From assembly GCF_047824785.1 (NCBI RefSeq), contig NZ_CP181167.1, forward strand, positions 1,984,001 to 2,048,000: DNA of 64,000 nucleotides, read 5' to 3'. Position 1 is the first letter of the stretch, and the number at the start of each line of letters is the position of its first letter. The notes beneath the pieces are model-generated. The model worked only from the letters and a program-made list of their open reading frames with translations, did no database searches and was not told the origin of the DNA. The position numbers and the translations under genes were made by a program. This document shows, one piece after another, positions 16,942 to 25,471 of this stretch. The DNA is from Nitrobacter sp039808345 (GTDB lineage Bacteria > Pseudomonadota > Alphaproteobacteria > Rhizobiales > Xanthobacteraceae).

Positions 16942-18264
16942 TCACCCTCGCGCCGCGAGCCACCGCTCGGCTGCGCCGATGACAACATCGCGCAAGCCAT
17001 CATCAGCAACGGATTCGATCGCCTCGCCGACAAACGCTTGAATCAGAAGCGCCTGCGCCTCCTTTTCAGAAAGACCGCGGGCGCGCAGATAGAACAGCAG
17101 GCTATCGTCGAGTGCGCCGATCGTCGCGCCATGGCCACAGGAAACGTCATCGGCGAAAATCTCAAGCTCGGGCTTGTTGTCGGCTTCCGCGCCATCGGAC
17201 AGCAGCAAGGCCCGCGTCATCATCCTGCCGTCGGTCTTCTGGGCATCCGGCCGCACGATGATCTTGCCCTGAAACACCGAGTGCGCCTGATCGTCGAGGA
17301 CCGCGCGGAACACCTCGTTGCTGCTGCAATGCGGCACCGCATGATCCAGCACCAGCGTCGTATCGCCATGCTGGCGGCCGTTGAGCAGGTTGACGCCGTT
17401 CACGTCGGCGTGGGACTCCTCGCCGCTGAACTTGATGAAGCCTTGATATCGGCTCACCGCCGCGCCGCTCGTGAGATTGAGTGAGTTGAACCTTGATTTT
17501 GCGCCAAGCGTCACGATCGCCGTCGAGATGTTGGCGGCGTCCCTGGCATCTTCGACAAGGCGAACATGTTGCAGCCCGGCATCGTCGCCGATCCAGAGTA
17601 CGACCGAGTCGTGAGCCTGATAGGCGGCGGCGCCCTCGGCCGCGACGAAGCTTTCGACCAGCGTGGCCTGTGCGCCGTTCGCCAGCCGCAGCAACGAACG
17701 CGTGAACGCCGCGGTGCTGGATTGAGTGGCGATATGGACGATATGCAGCGGCCTGGTCAGCTTCGCATTCTCCGCCACGTCGATGACAATGCCGTCCGTC
17801 GCCATCGCGGTATTCAGAGAGATCATCGTATCGGATGCCGCCGTGGTGGTCAGCAGATCGGCGCGAGCGGCAACGTCGTCGTTCTCCAGGATGTCACGCA
17901 GCGCCCGCACTTCGACGCCGGTCTCCGGCGTCTGATCGGATAGCTGCGGCGTGAATACGCCGTCCACCAACACCAGCTTGTACGCATCGCCAGCGCCATA
18001 GGCGGTGACGGCCTTGGCCGCGCGCGCCAACGCCGCCTGATCAGGCGCGGCGGCAAGCGGCGCGATCTCGCGCAACAGCGTGCGCAGGTCGGTGTATTTC
18101 CATTCTTCGATGCGCCGGTACGGCAAACCTCGCCGGGCGAAATCGTCGAACGCGGCCTGCCGCGCTTCACTCACCGGACCGGATCCCGGCAGACGGTCAC
18201 GCGCCGCGGCGAACAGTTCCCTGGTCGCGCGTTCCGTAGCCGGTTTTACCAATGCAACATCCAT
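16942..18264 (-). CDS. sufD: Fe-S assembly scaffold subunit SufD
   Basis: Partner of SufB and SufC in the scaffold complex that builds Fe-S clusters in the cytoplasm. About 440 residues of the right-handed beta-helix UPF0051/SUF family: N-terminal helical part with YRRIEEWKYTDLRTLL, then the helix core ending in CGHGATIGALDDSLLFYLRARGLSEKEAQALLI, the family C-terminal motif. The frame can begin with TTG at 18270; ATG 18264 is preferred. sufC lies 63 bases upstream. Confidence 0.94.
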   Translation of the reverse strand: MDVALVKPATERATRELFAAARDRLPGSGPVSEARQAAFDDFARRGLPYRRIEEWKYTDLRTLLREIAPLAAAPDQAALARAAKAVTAYGAGDAYKLVLVDGVFTPQLSDQTPETGVEVRALRDILENDDVAARADLLTTTAASDTMISLNTAMATDGIVIDVAENAKLTRPLHIVHIATQSSTAAFTRSLLRLANGAQATLVESFVAAEGAAAYQAHDSVVLWIGDDAGLQHVRLVEDARDAANISTAIVTLGAKSRFNSLNLTSGAAVSRYQGFIKFSGEESHADVNGVNLLNGRQHGDTTLVLDHAVPHCSSNEVFRAVLDDQAHSVFQGKIIVRPDAQKTDGRMMTRALLLSDGAEADNKPELEIFADDVSCGHGATIGALDDSLLFYLRARGLSEKEAQALLIQAFVGEAIESVADDGLRDVVIGAAERWLAARG

Positions 18265-18327
18265 GATCAAATCCGTTCAGATCACTCTCGGCGTGATCTC
18301 ATCCGAAACCGAGGGCCGCTTTTCGAG

Positions 18328-19077
18328 TTACGCTTCCTCGAACTGTGCATAGCCGGATGCTTCGAGCTCCAGCGCCAAATCCTTGTTTCCGCTCTTCACG
18401 ACGCGGCCCTTCGACATCACGTGCACGACATCGGGCACGATGTAGTTGAGCAGCCGCTGGTAGTGCGTGATGACGACCATGGCGCGATCCGATGATCGCA
18501 GCGCATTGACGCCGTCGGCAGCGACACGAAGAGCGTCGATGTCCAGTCCGGAATCCATTTCGTCGAGGATGCAGAGGCTCGGCTCGAACAGCGCCATCTG
18601 CAGCACTTCGTTGCGCTTCTTCTCGCCGCCAGAAAAGCCGACATTGATGCCCCGGCGCAGCATGTCCTGCGGAATATTCAGCGAGGCCGCGACTTCGCGC
18701 ACCTTCTTCAGAAAATTCGGCGTCGAATATTCGCTCTCGCCGCGCGCCTTGCGCTGCGCGTTCAACGCGGTGCGCAGAAACGTCATGGTGGCGACGCCGG
18801 GGATTTCCACGGGATACTGAAAAGCGAGAAACACGCCTTTCGCCGCCCGCTCGTCGGGCTCCATCTCCAGCAGGTCCTCACCCTTGAACAGGATTTGACC
18901 GCCGGTGACTTCGTAGCCGGGCTTGCCCGCGATGACATGGCTGAGCGTCGATTTGCCGGAGCCGTTCGGCCCCATGATCGCGTGGACCTCGCCCTTGTTC
19001 ACGGTCAGCGACAGGCCGTGAAGAATTTCACGTTCCTCGACACGGACCTGCAGGTCTTTGACTTCAAGCAACGGCAT
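18328..19077 (-). CDS. sufC: Fe-S assembly ATPase SufC
   Basis: ABC-type ATPase of the SufBCD scaffold. 249 residues. Walker A GPNGSGKSTLSH, signature FSGGEKKRNEVLQ, Walker B CILDEMDSGLDIDAL, and His switch VITHYQR are all intact. Ribosome site GAAGGA just before the ATG. A 116-bp inverted-repeat element lies between sufB and this gene. Confidence 0.96.
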   Translation of the reverse strand: MPLLEVKDLQVRVEEREILHGLSLTVNKGEVHAIMGPNGSGKSTLSHVIAGKPGYEVTGGQILFKGEDLLEMEPDERAAKGVFLAFQYPVEIPGVATMTFLRTALNAQRKARGESEYSTPNFLKKVREVAASLNIPQDMLRRGINVGFSGGEKKRNEVLQMALFEPSLCILDEMDSGLDIDALRVAADGVNALRSSDRAMVVITHYQRLLNYIVPDVVHVMSKGRVVKSGNKDLALELEASGYAQFEEA

Positions 19078-19099
19078 CGTAGATCCTTCGCTATCGTTA

Positions 19100-19215
19100 C
19101 GTCATCGCGAGGAGCGCGCTCGTGCGGCGAAGCAATCCGGCGTTTCCATCGGTGGATCGCTTCGCCCGGCGCAAAGCCGGCACAACAGCCAGCTTTGTAG
19201 CGAGCTCGCGGTGAC
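19100..19215. repeat. 116-bp intergenic inverted-repeat element between sufB and sufC
   Basis: The ends CGTCATCGCGAG (19100-19111) and CTCGCGGTGACG (19204-19215) are inverted repeats matching at 11 of 12 positions, with further internal pairing around CGAAGCAATCC and GGATCGCTTCG. This resembles the short palindromic elements scattered through Bradyrhizobiaceae genomes. It occupies most of the 143-base gap and would fold in the mRNA between the two cistrons. Confidence 0.7.
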
Positions 19216-19220
19216 GTGGG

Positions 19221-20702
19221 TTAACCCACACTTCCTTCGAGCGAGATCGAGATCAGTTTCTGAGCCTCGACCGCGAACTCCATCGGCAACTGCTGCAGCA
19301 CGTCTCTCACGAAGCCGTTGACGACGAGGCCCACCGCTTCTTCCTGCGACAGTCCGCGCTGGACGCAATAGAACAGCACGTCTTCCGAAATCTTCGAGGT
19401 CGTCGCCTCGTGCTCGAACAGCGCCGAGGTGTTCTTGGCCTCGATGTAAGGCACCGTGTGAGCGCCGCATTTGTCGCCGATCAGAAGTGAATCGCAGGCG
19501 GTGAAGTTGCGTGCGTTGGTCGCCTTGCGGTGCGCGGTGACGAGACCGCGATAGGTGTTCTGCGACTTTCCCGCCGAGATGCCCTTGGAGATGATCCGGC
19601 TCGTGGTGTTCTTGCCGAGATGCAGCATCTTGGTGCCGCTGTCGACCTGCTGATAGCCGTTGGAAATGGCGATCGAGTAGAACTCGCCGCGCGAGTTGTC
19701 GCCGCGCAGGATGCAGCTCGGATATTTCCAGGTGATGGCCGAGCCGGTCTCGACCTGGGTCCAGGAAATCTTCGAATTCGCGCCGCGGCAATCGCCGCGC
19801 TTGGTGACGAAATTGAAGATGCCGCCCTTGCCCTCGGAATTGCCGGGGTACCAGTTCTGCACCGTGGAATACTTGATCTCGGCGTCGTCGAGCGTGACCA
19901 ATTCGACGACCGCGGCGTGCAACTGGTTCTCGTCACGCTGCGGCGCGGTGCAGCCTTCGAGATAGCTGACGTAGGAGCCCTTGTCGGCGATGATGAGCGT
20001 ACGCTCGAACTGGCCGGTATTGCGCTCGTTGATGCGGAAATAGGTTGACAGCTCCATCGGACAGCGAACGCCGGGCGGGACGTAGACGAACGAGCCGTCG
20101 GAGAACACCGCCGAGTTCAGCGTCGCGAAGAAATTGTCGGAGGTCGGCACCACGCTGCCGAGATATTGCTTCACCAGTTCCGGATGCTGCTGGATCGCGT
20201 GCGAGATCGGCATGAAGATCACGCCTGCTTTCTTCAGCTCCTCCTGGAAAGTGGTCGCCACGGACACCGAGTCGAACACCGCGTCGACCGCGACCCTGCG
20301 TTCCCCCTCGGGGCGAACGACGCCTTCAAGGACCTCGACCTCGCGCAAGGGAATGCCGAGCTTCTCGTAGGTCTTCAGGATTTCCGGATCGATCTCGTCG
20401 AGCGAGGCGATCTCTTTCTTCGGCTTCGGCGCGGCGTAATAATAAAGATCCTGATAGTCGATCTTCGGATAGTCTACCCGCGCCCAGGTCGGCTCCTGCA
20501 TGGTGAGCCAACGGCGGTAGGCTTCAAGCCTCCACTCGAGCATCCATGCGGGCTCGTTCTTTTTCGCGGAAATGAACCGGATGGTGTCTTCGGAGAGTCC
20601 CTTGGGGGCTTTCTCGGACTCGATGATGGTCTCGAATCCATACCGGTATTGATCGACGTCGATCTGGCGAACCCGATCGACCGTCTCTTGTACGGCTGCC
20701 AT
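19221..20702 (-). CDS. sufB: Fe-S assembly scaffold subunit SufB
   Basis: Central scaffold protein on which the Fe-S cluster forms with SufC and SufD. About 493 residues from ATG 20702, preceded by AGGTAGGA; open to 20726. Family motifs are clear: EPAWMLEWRLEAYRRW near the N-terminus, PPGVRCPMELSTYFRIN in the middle, the conserved cysteine in LEGCTAPQ, and the C-terminal SKISEDVLFYCVQRGLSQEEA. Follows the class I desulfurase by 80 bases. Confidence 0.96.
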   Translation of the reverse strand: MAAVQETVDRVRQIDVDQYRYGFETIIESEKAPKGLSEDTIRFISAKKNEPAWMLEWRLEAYRRWLTMQEPTWARVDYPKIDYQDLYYYAAPKPKKEIASLDEIDPEILKTYEKLGIPLREVEVLEGVVRPEGERRVAVDAVFDSVSVATTFQEELKKAGVIFMPISHAIQQHPELVKQYLGSVVPTSDNFFATLNSAVFSDGSFVYVPPGVRCPMELSTYFRINERNTGQFERTLIIADKGSYVSYLEGCTAPQRDENQLHAAVVELVTLDDAEIKYSTVQNWYPGNSEGKGGIFNFVTKRGDCRGANSKISWTQVETGSAITWKYPSCILRGDNSRGEFYSIAISNGYQQVDSGTKMLHLGKNTTSRIISKGISAGKSQNTYRGLVTAHRKATNARNFTACDSLLIGDKCGAHTVPYIEAKNTSALFEHEATTSKISEDVLFYCVQRGLSQEEAVGLVVNGFVRDVLQQLPMEFAVEAQKLISISLEGSVG

Positions 20703-20782
20703 TCCTACCTCCGCTCGCGGTTTCAAGGACCACGGTGGATTGAAGTCTTCGTGCCTGCTCCGATTCCAAGGAAGAAACTGTC

Positions 20783-21964
20783 TTAGAATGGTTCAAGCCC
20801 TGTTTCGTTCCCCCTTAGTAGTGCACCTGAAAGCTTTCGCCAAGTCTTAATAGCCCGATCCACGTCTGCGTCCGTGGTCTCCCAGCCCAGCGAAAACCGT
20901 ATCGCGCTCCTGGTCATTTCCGGGCCGTATCCCATAGCCGCCAGCACATGCGAGGCCTGCACTTTGCCTGACGAACACGCCGAACCCGATGAGACGGCCA
21001 CCCCTTCAAGGTCGAATCTGACCACGGCCGTCTCCGCTTTCAAGGTGGGAACACCGAAAAGTGTCGTATTCGGCAGGCGCGAGACCTCCTGCGAGAAGAT
21101 CACGCCGCCGCGCGTTTGTCTCAAGCCATCCTCCAGCAGATCGCGCAGGGCTTGAATCCGGGCCATTTCGGTGGCGCGGGTTGTTTCGGCCGCCCTCACG
21201 GCGGCCCCGAAGCCCGCGATGCCGGGTACATTCTCGGTTCCGGCCCGGCCGCCCCGTTCCTGGCCGCCTCCCCGCATCAAGGCCGCCGGATGGCTCCGGT
21301 TCTCCGCGAGGACCAATGCGCCCGTCCCTTTCGGGCCGCCGACCTTGTGCGCAGAAAGAGATAGAAAATCGACATTTAATCCTCTGATATCAATATGAAT
21401 CTTTCCTGTGGCCTGGACCGCGTCGGCATGAAGCAGGCCGCCTGCCTCGTGAACCAGACGTGCGGCTTCGGCCACCGGCTGAATGGCGCCGGTTTCGTTG
21501 TTGGCGAGCATGATCGAAACCAGCGACGGAGGTTGCCGCACGAGCATCGCCCGCAAGGCGTCAAGATCGACCAATCCCGAGCGATCGACCGGCAGACGCG
21601 TGATCCGGTCCGGCGCAAATCGCCCTCCCGTCAGAACGGAGGCGTGCTCTATCGATGAAACAATAAGGTTTTCAATTGTTTGTTTTGAGTTTCCGTTAAC
21701 TGGACTTAACGCCAGGGCGTTGGCTTCTGTTCCTCCTGACGTGAAGATCACGTTGCGCGGTTCGCCTCCCACGGCTTCCGCGACCATCACCCGCGCATCT
21801 TCGATCAGTCCCCGCCCTCGCCTGCCTTCCGCGTGGATGGACGACGGATTGCCGAAGAGATCCCAGGCCGCGGCCATTGCGGCGCGCGCCTCTTGCCGAA
21901 GCGGCGTGGTTGCGTTCCAGTCGAGATAAGTTCGTTCCTGCATGTGATTGCGACTATACGGCAT
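20783..21964 (-). CDS. Cysteine desulfurase, NifS/IscS class
   Basis: PLP enzyme releasing sulfur from cysteine; first gene of the Fe-S cluster here. 393 residues. N-terminus YLDWNATTPLRQEA, IFTSGGTEANALAL, PLP lysine in SLSAHKVGGPKGTGA, catalytic cysteine in SSGSACSSGKVQASHVL on the longer flexible loop of group I enzymes. IscS- or NifS-like; it cannot be assigned to one without a phylogeny. Two ATGs, 21964 and 21943, are possible and neither has a good ribosome site; a TATAGT lies between them. Confidence 0.92.
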   Translation of the reverse strand: MPYSRNHMQERTYLDWNATTPLRQEARAAMAAAWDLFGNPSSIHAEGRRGRGLIEDARVMVAEAVGGEPRNVIFTSGGTEANALALSPVNGNSKQTIENLIVSSIEHASVLTGGRFAPDRITRLPVDRSGLVDLDALRAMLVRQPPSLVSIMLANNETGAIQPVAEAARLVHEAGGLLHADAVQATGKIHIDIRGLNVDFLSLSAHKVGGPKGTGALVLAENRSHPAALMRGGGQERGGRAGTENVPGIAGFGAAVRAAETTRATEMARIQALRDLLEDGLRQTRGGVIFSQEVSRLPNTTLFGVPTLKAETAVVRFDLEGVAVSSGSACSSGKVQASHVLAAMGYGPEMTRSAIRFSLGWETTDADVDRAIKTWRKLSGALLRGNETGLEPF

Positions 21965-22144
21965 TTTCGGCGGATGAGGTCACGGCGGCGCAAGATGCTT
22001 GCTTTTCGCCCCTCGCCCTATGCTAGAAGGCGGCGGTGTTCACCGGCACTTTCTGTTACCGCCATCGCGGCGGCCTGATCGCCCTCGTCGTCGAGCCACG
22101 GACAGAAACCGATCCTGTGAGCGGCCGATTTACCAAGGATTCCG

Positions 22145-22792
22145 ATGCCTGAAGTCATTTTTACCGGTCCCGCTGGCCGTCTCGAAGGCCGCTATCATCC
22201 AGCGAAGCAGAAAAATGCCCCGATAGCGATGGTGCTGCATCCGCACCCGCAGTTTCGCGGCAGCATGAACCATCCGATCGTCTATCAGGTTTACTATGCT
22301 TTCGTGGCGCGCGGCTTTTCCGTGCTGCGTTTCAATTTTCGCGGCGTCGGCCGCAGCCAGGGCTCGTTCGACCACGGCACCGGCGAACTGTCGGACGCCG
22401 CGGCGGCGCTCGACTGGGCGCAGACCATCAACCCGGAGGCCCGCGCCTGCTGGGTCGCAGGGTTTTCGTTCGGCGCCTGGATCGGAATGCAGTTGCTGAT
22501 GCGCCGGCCCGAGGTGGAAGGTTTCATCTCGATCGCGCCTGAGCCGAACCGCTACGATTTTTCGTTTCTGGCGCCGTGCCCGTCATCGGGGCTCATCGTC
22601 CACGGCGAGAAGGATATCGTCGCGCCCGCGAAGGATGTCACGACGCTGGTCGAGAAGCTAAAGACCCAGAAGGGGATTGTGATCGATCAGCAGATCATTC
22701 CGGGCGCGAACCACTTCTTCGAGGACAGGATGGAACCGTTGATGGAAACGGTCACCAGCTATCTCGATATGAGGCTCGCCAACATCCGATAG
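22145..22792 (+). CDS. Alpha/beta hydrolase, COG2945-like
   Basis: 215-residue serine hydrolase of unknown substrate. The nucleophile elbow reads AGFSFGAWIG, the acid is in VHGEKDIVAP and the histidine in PGANHFFEDR. The opening (FTGPAGRLEGRYHP...HPHPQFRGSMNHPIVYQ) and LRFNFRGVGRSQGSFDHGTGE are typical of the small COG2945 esterase-like group common in alphaproteobacteria. No signal peptide. Divergent from the suf cluster. Confidence 0.85.
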   Translation: MPEVIFTGPAGRLEGRYHPAKQKNAPIAMVLHPHPQFRGSMNHPIVYQVYYAFVARGFSVLRFNFRGVGRSQGSFDHGTGELSDAAAALDWAQTINPEARACWVAGFSFGAWIGMQLLMRRPEVEGFISIAPEPNRYDFSFLAPCPSSGLIVHGEKDIVAPAKDVTTLVEKLKTQKGIVIDQQIIPGANHFFEDRMEPLMETVTSYLDMRLANIR

Positions 22793-22845
22793 CAAAATCG
22801 CGTGTGGGGCGGCACAATATCGTAAGCCACAGCATCGCGAATGGT

Positions 22846-23946
22846 TCAGGGCCGCGCGACCACCCCGCCGGTTATCGGCACCGGCACCCCGGTGGTCGCG
22901 GGATAGCTCAAGGGCAAGCCTTTCAGGCCACGCGCCGCAAGATAGCCGAAGGCTTGCGCCTCCATCGCGTCAATCGACCAGCCGAGCGCATCGGCCCGCT
23001 CGACAGCCGCGGGGGCGACCTTCTCCCGCAGCATCTCGATCATGATCGGGTTGCGGGCTCCGCCGCCTGCGACGATCCATCTTTCCGGCGCCTTCGGCAG
23101 CAGCGGAACGATCCGCGCGATGGCGGCCGCGGTAAACGCCGTCAGGGTGGCGGCGCCATCGGCTCGCGGCATGTCGGGCAGGACGAGAGAGGCAAAATCG
23201 TTGCGGTCGAGAGATTTGGGTGGCGGCAGCGCGAAAAACGGATGCTTCAAGGCGCTCGCGATCCAGTCCGCGTCGGAACGGCCCTGCTCCGCCAGTCTTC
23301 CATCGCGGTCGAATGGTTCGCCCGTCGTGCGAAGCATGAAATCATCGAGCAGCGCATTGCCGGGTCCGGTATCGCAGGCAATCAAGGTGTCGGCGCCGTC
23401 GATATAGGTGATATTGGAGACGCCGCCGATATTGACGACGCAGGTGGGACCGCCATGACCGAGCGACTGCGCCAGCGCGCGATGATAGGCGGGAACGAAC
23501 GGCGCGCCCTGCCCGCCGGCGGCGACGTCGGCCGCGCGGAAATCATGCATCACCGGAATGCGGATCGCCTTGGCCAGCGCCACGGCGTCGCCGATCTGCA
23601 CGGTCAACCGCTGCGCCGGCCGATGCAGAACCGTCTGGCCGTGAAAGCCGACGATATCGATATCCTCGCGCCTGATGCCGTTCCGCGCGACGAAGGCCGT
23701 AACGGCGTCGGTGTGCGCCATGGTCACGGCGCGCTCGGCCTCACCGATCACGCCCGGCCGTGCGTCGCGCCGCGTCAGATTGACCGCCTCCGCGAGCGCC
23801 TCCCGCAACAGGCCGCGCTCGTCGTCGCTGTAAGGGCGATAGCCTGTCGGCCCGAACGCCGTCACGCGCTCACCGTCGGTTTCGATCAAGGCGACATCAA
23901 CGCCGTCAAGCGAGGTGCCGCTCATCATGCCGATCGCCGTCATCAT
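22846..23946 (-). CDS. anmK: Anhydro-N-acetylmuramic acid kinase
   Basis: Phosphorylates and opens 1,6-anhydro-MurNAc released by lytic transglycosylases, feeding wall recycling. 366 residues. Motifs: GMMSGTSLDGVDVALIE at the start, GFHGQTVLHRP, VNIGGVSNITYI, CDTGPGNALLDDF, and GGGARNPIMIE. Divergent from tyrS. Functionally linked to MltG and other wall enzymes elsewhere in the window. Confidence 0.95.
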   Translation of the reverse strand: MMTAIGMMSGTSLDGVDVALIETDGERVTAFGPTGYRPYSDDERGLLREALAEAVNLTRRDARPGVIGEAERAVTMAHTDAVTAFVARNGIRREDIDIVGFHGQTVLHRPAQRLTVQIGDAVALAKAIRIPVMHDFRAADVAAGGQGAPFVPAYHRALAQSLGHGGPTCVVNIGGVSNITYIDGADTLIACDTGPGNALLDDFMLRTTGEPFDRDGRLAEQGRSDADWIASALKHPFFALPPPKSLDRNDFASLVLPDMPRADGAATLTAFTAAAIARIVPLLPKAPERWIVAGGGARNPIMIEMLREKVAPAAVERADALGWSIDAMEAQAFGYLAARGLKGLPLSYPATTGVPVPITGGVVARP

Positions 23947-23971
23947 CGCCCCGTGGTCTCCAGTGTCTGGC

Positions 23972-23998
23972 TTGTGCCGAAGGCGCGCTTCTTATAAT
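23972..23998 (+). promoter_or_regulatory. Candidate promoter upstream of tyrS
   Basis: TTGTGC (23972-23977) and a perfect TATAAT (23993-23998) separated by 15 bases, about 100 bases before the tyrS start. The spacer is short for a sigma-70 type promoter, so the -10 is the stronger part of the call. Confidence 0.35.
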
Positions 23999-24100
23999 GG
24001 CAAACACCTGACACGCAGTATAACCGGGCGGCGGCTGACAGCTATCCTGTGCCGAATAGTCTGCGCGTTCAGTTGAAAAAGAGATTAGAGTTATAGTGCC

Positions 24101-25354
24101 ATGGTCGCATTCAAGTCCGATTTTCTCAACACGCTTCAGGAACGGGGCTTCATCCACCAATGCTCCGATTTCGAAGGACTTGATGCGCTGGCGTCCAAAA
24201 ATCAGGTGACGGCCTATACCGGCTATGACTGCACCGCGCCGTCGCTGCATGTCGGGCATCTGCTCTCGATCATGATGATGCACTGGCTGCAACAGACCGG
24301 AAACAAGCCGATCGCCCTGATGGGTGGCGGCACCACGCGCGTGGGCGATCCGTCGGGCCGCGACGAAACGCGCAAAATTCTGAGCTACGACCAGATCGAC
24401 GCCAACAAGGAGTCGATCAAGGGCACGTTTTCGAAGTTCCTCGTTTTCGGCGATGGCAGGAACGACGCCATCATGACCGACAACGCTGAATGGCTCACCC
24501 GGCTCAACTACATCGAGATGCTGCGCGACGTCGGCCGGCATTTTTCCATCAACCGCATGCTCACGATGGACAGCGTGAAGATGCGTCTTGAGCGTGAGCA
24601 GGAGCTTTCGTTCATCGAGTTCAATTACATGATCCTGCAGTCCTACGATTTCGTGGAACTGGCGCGCCGCCACGGCTGCAATTTGCAGATGGGCGGTTCG
24701 GATCAGTGGGGCAACATCGTCAACGGCGTCGATCTCGGCCGCCGCATGGGGACGCATCAGCTTTACGCGCTGACCTGCCCGCTGCTCACGACATCGTCGG
24801 GCGCCAAGATGGGCAAGACCGCGGCGGGCGCGGTCTGGCTCAACGCCGCCATGCTGCCGGTCTATGATTACTGGCAGTACTGGCGCAACGTCGAGGACGC
24901 CGACGTCGGCAGATTCCTCAAACTGTTCACGATCCTGCCGATGGACGAGATCGCGAAGCTGGCCGCATTGCAGGGTGCCGAGATCAATGAGGCCAAGAAG
25001 GTGCTCGCGACGGAGGCGACCGCGCTTCTGCATGGTCGCGACGAAGCCGAGAAAGCCGCCGACACCGCGCGCACAACGTTCGAGCAAGGCGCTATTTCCG
25101 AGAGTCTTCCCACGCTGGATATCCCGCGGAGCGAGCTTGAGAGCGGCGCAGGCGTGCTCGCGCTGTTCGTGAAGGCGGGTCTTGTCGCCTCCAACGGCGA
25201 AGCGCGTCGCCAGATCAAGGGCGGCGGCCTTCGCGTCAACGATGTCGCCGTCGCCGACGACAAGATGGTGCTGACACCGGATCATCTCACGCCCGAAGGC
25301 GTGATCAAGCTTTCAATGGGCAAGAAACGCCACGTCCTGCTGCGGCCCGCATAG
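24101..25354 (+). CDS. tyrS: Tyrosyl-tRNA synthetase
   Basis: Charges tRNA-Tyr. 417 residues, class I synthetase, TyrS1 type. HIGH appears as HVGH (residues 50-53), the tyrosine-site region as AYTGYDCTAPSLH, and KMSKS as KMGKT (236-240). A C-terminal S4 RNA-binding domain begins around LFVKAGLVASNGEARRQI. The stop is followed at once by a repeat-family copy. Confidence 0.96.
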   Translation: MVAFKSDFLNTLQERGFIHQCSDFEGLDALASKNQVTAYTGYDCTAPSLHVGHLLSIMMMHWLQQTGNKPIALMGGGTTRVGDPSGRDETRKILSYDQIDANKESIKGTFSKFLVFGDGRNDAIMTDNAEWLTRLNYIEMLRDVGRHFSINRMLTMDSVKMRLEREQELSFIEFNYMILQSYDFVELARRHGCNLQMGGSDQWGNIVNGVDLGRRMGTHQLYALTCPLLTTSSGAKMGKTAAGAVWLNAAMLPVYDYWQYWRNVEDADVGRFLKLFTILPMDEIAKLAALQGAEINEAKKVLATEATALLHGRDEAEKAADTARTTFEQGAISESLPTLDIPRSELESGAGVLALFVKAGLVASNGEARRQIKGGGLRVNDVAVADDKMVLTPDHLTPEGVIKLSMGKKRHVLLRPA

Positions 25355-25360
25355 CACGTC

Positions 25361-25471
25361 GCGTTTCCTTCACGCGAACTGGTTTCCACTTCGCGGGAAA
25401 ACGCTCCAGTTAGTTGATTGAGCATCGGATTTATCCCGAAACCGGTTCCCACTTTCGGGTCCGATGCTCTA
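25361..25471. repeat. Dispersed intergenic repeat, copy A (two modules)
   Basis: First module 25361-25409 (GCGTTTCCTTCACGCGAAC ... GGAAAACGCTCCAG) matches the family core. Second module 25420-25471 is a hairpin with arms AGCATCGGA (25421-25429) and TCCGATGCT (25460-25468) plus CCCGAAA/TTTCGGG inside. It fills the gap between the convergent tyrS and AsmA-like genes and reaches the latter's stop codon; it may act as a terminator. Confidence 0.7.

Noticed and set aside
20703..21990. Leaderless start with TATAGT for the first suf gene
   Set aside because: No -35 at 16-18 bases; the best candidate (GTGACC) needs a 19-base spacer, so evidence is too thin.
22576..25285. Two long open frames (22576-23997 plus, 23906-25285 minus) opposite anmK and tyrS
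   Set aside because: Antisense to enzymes with intact signatures; residues match mirrored codon bias.
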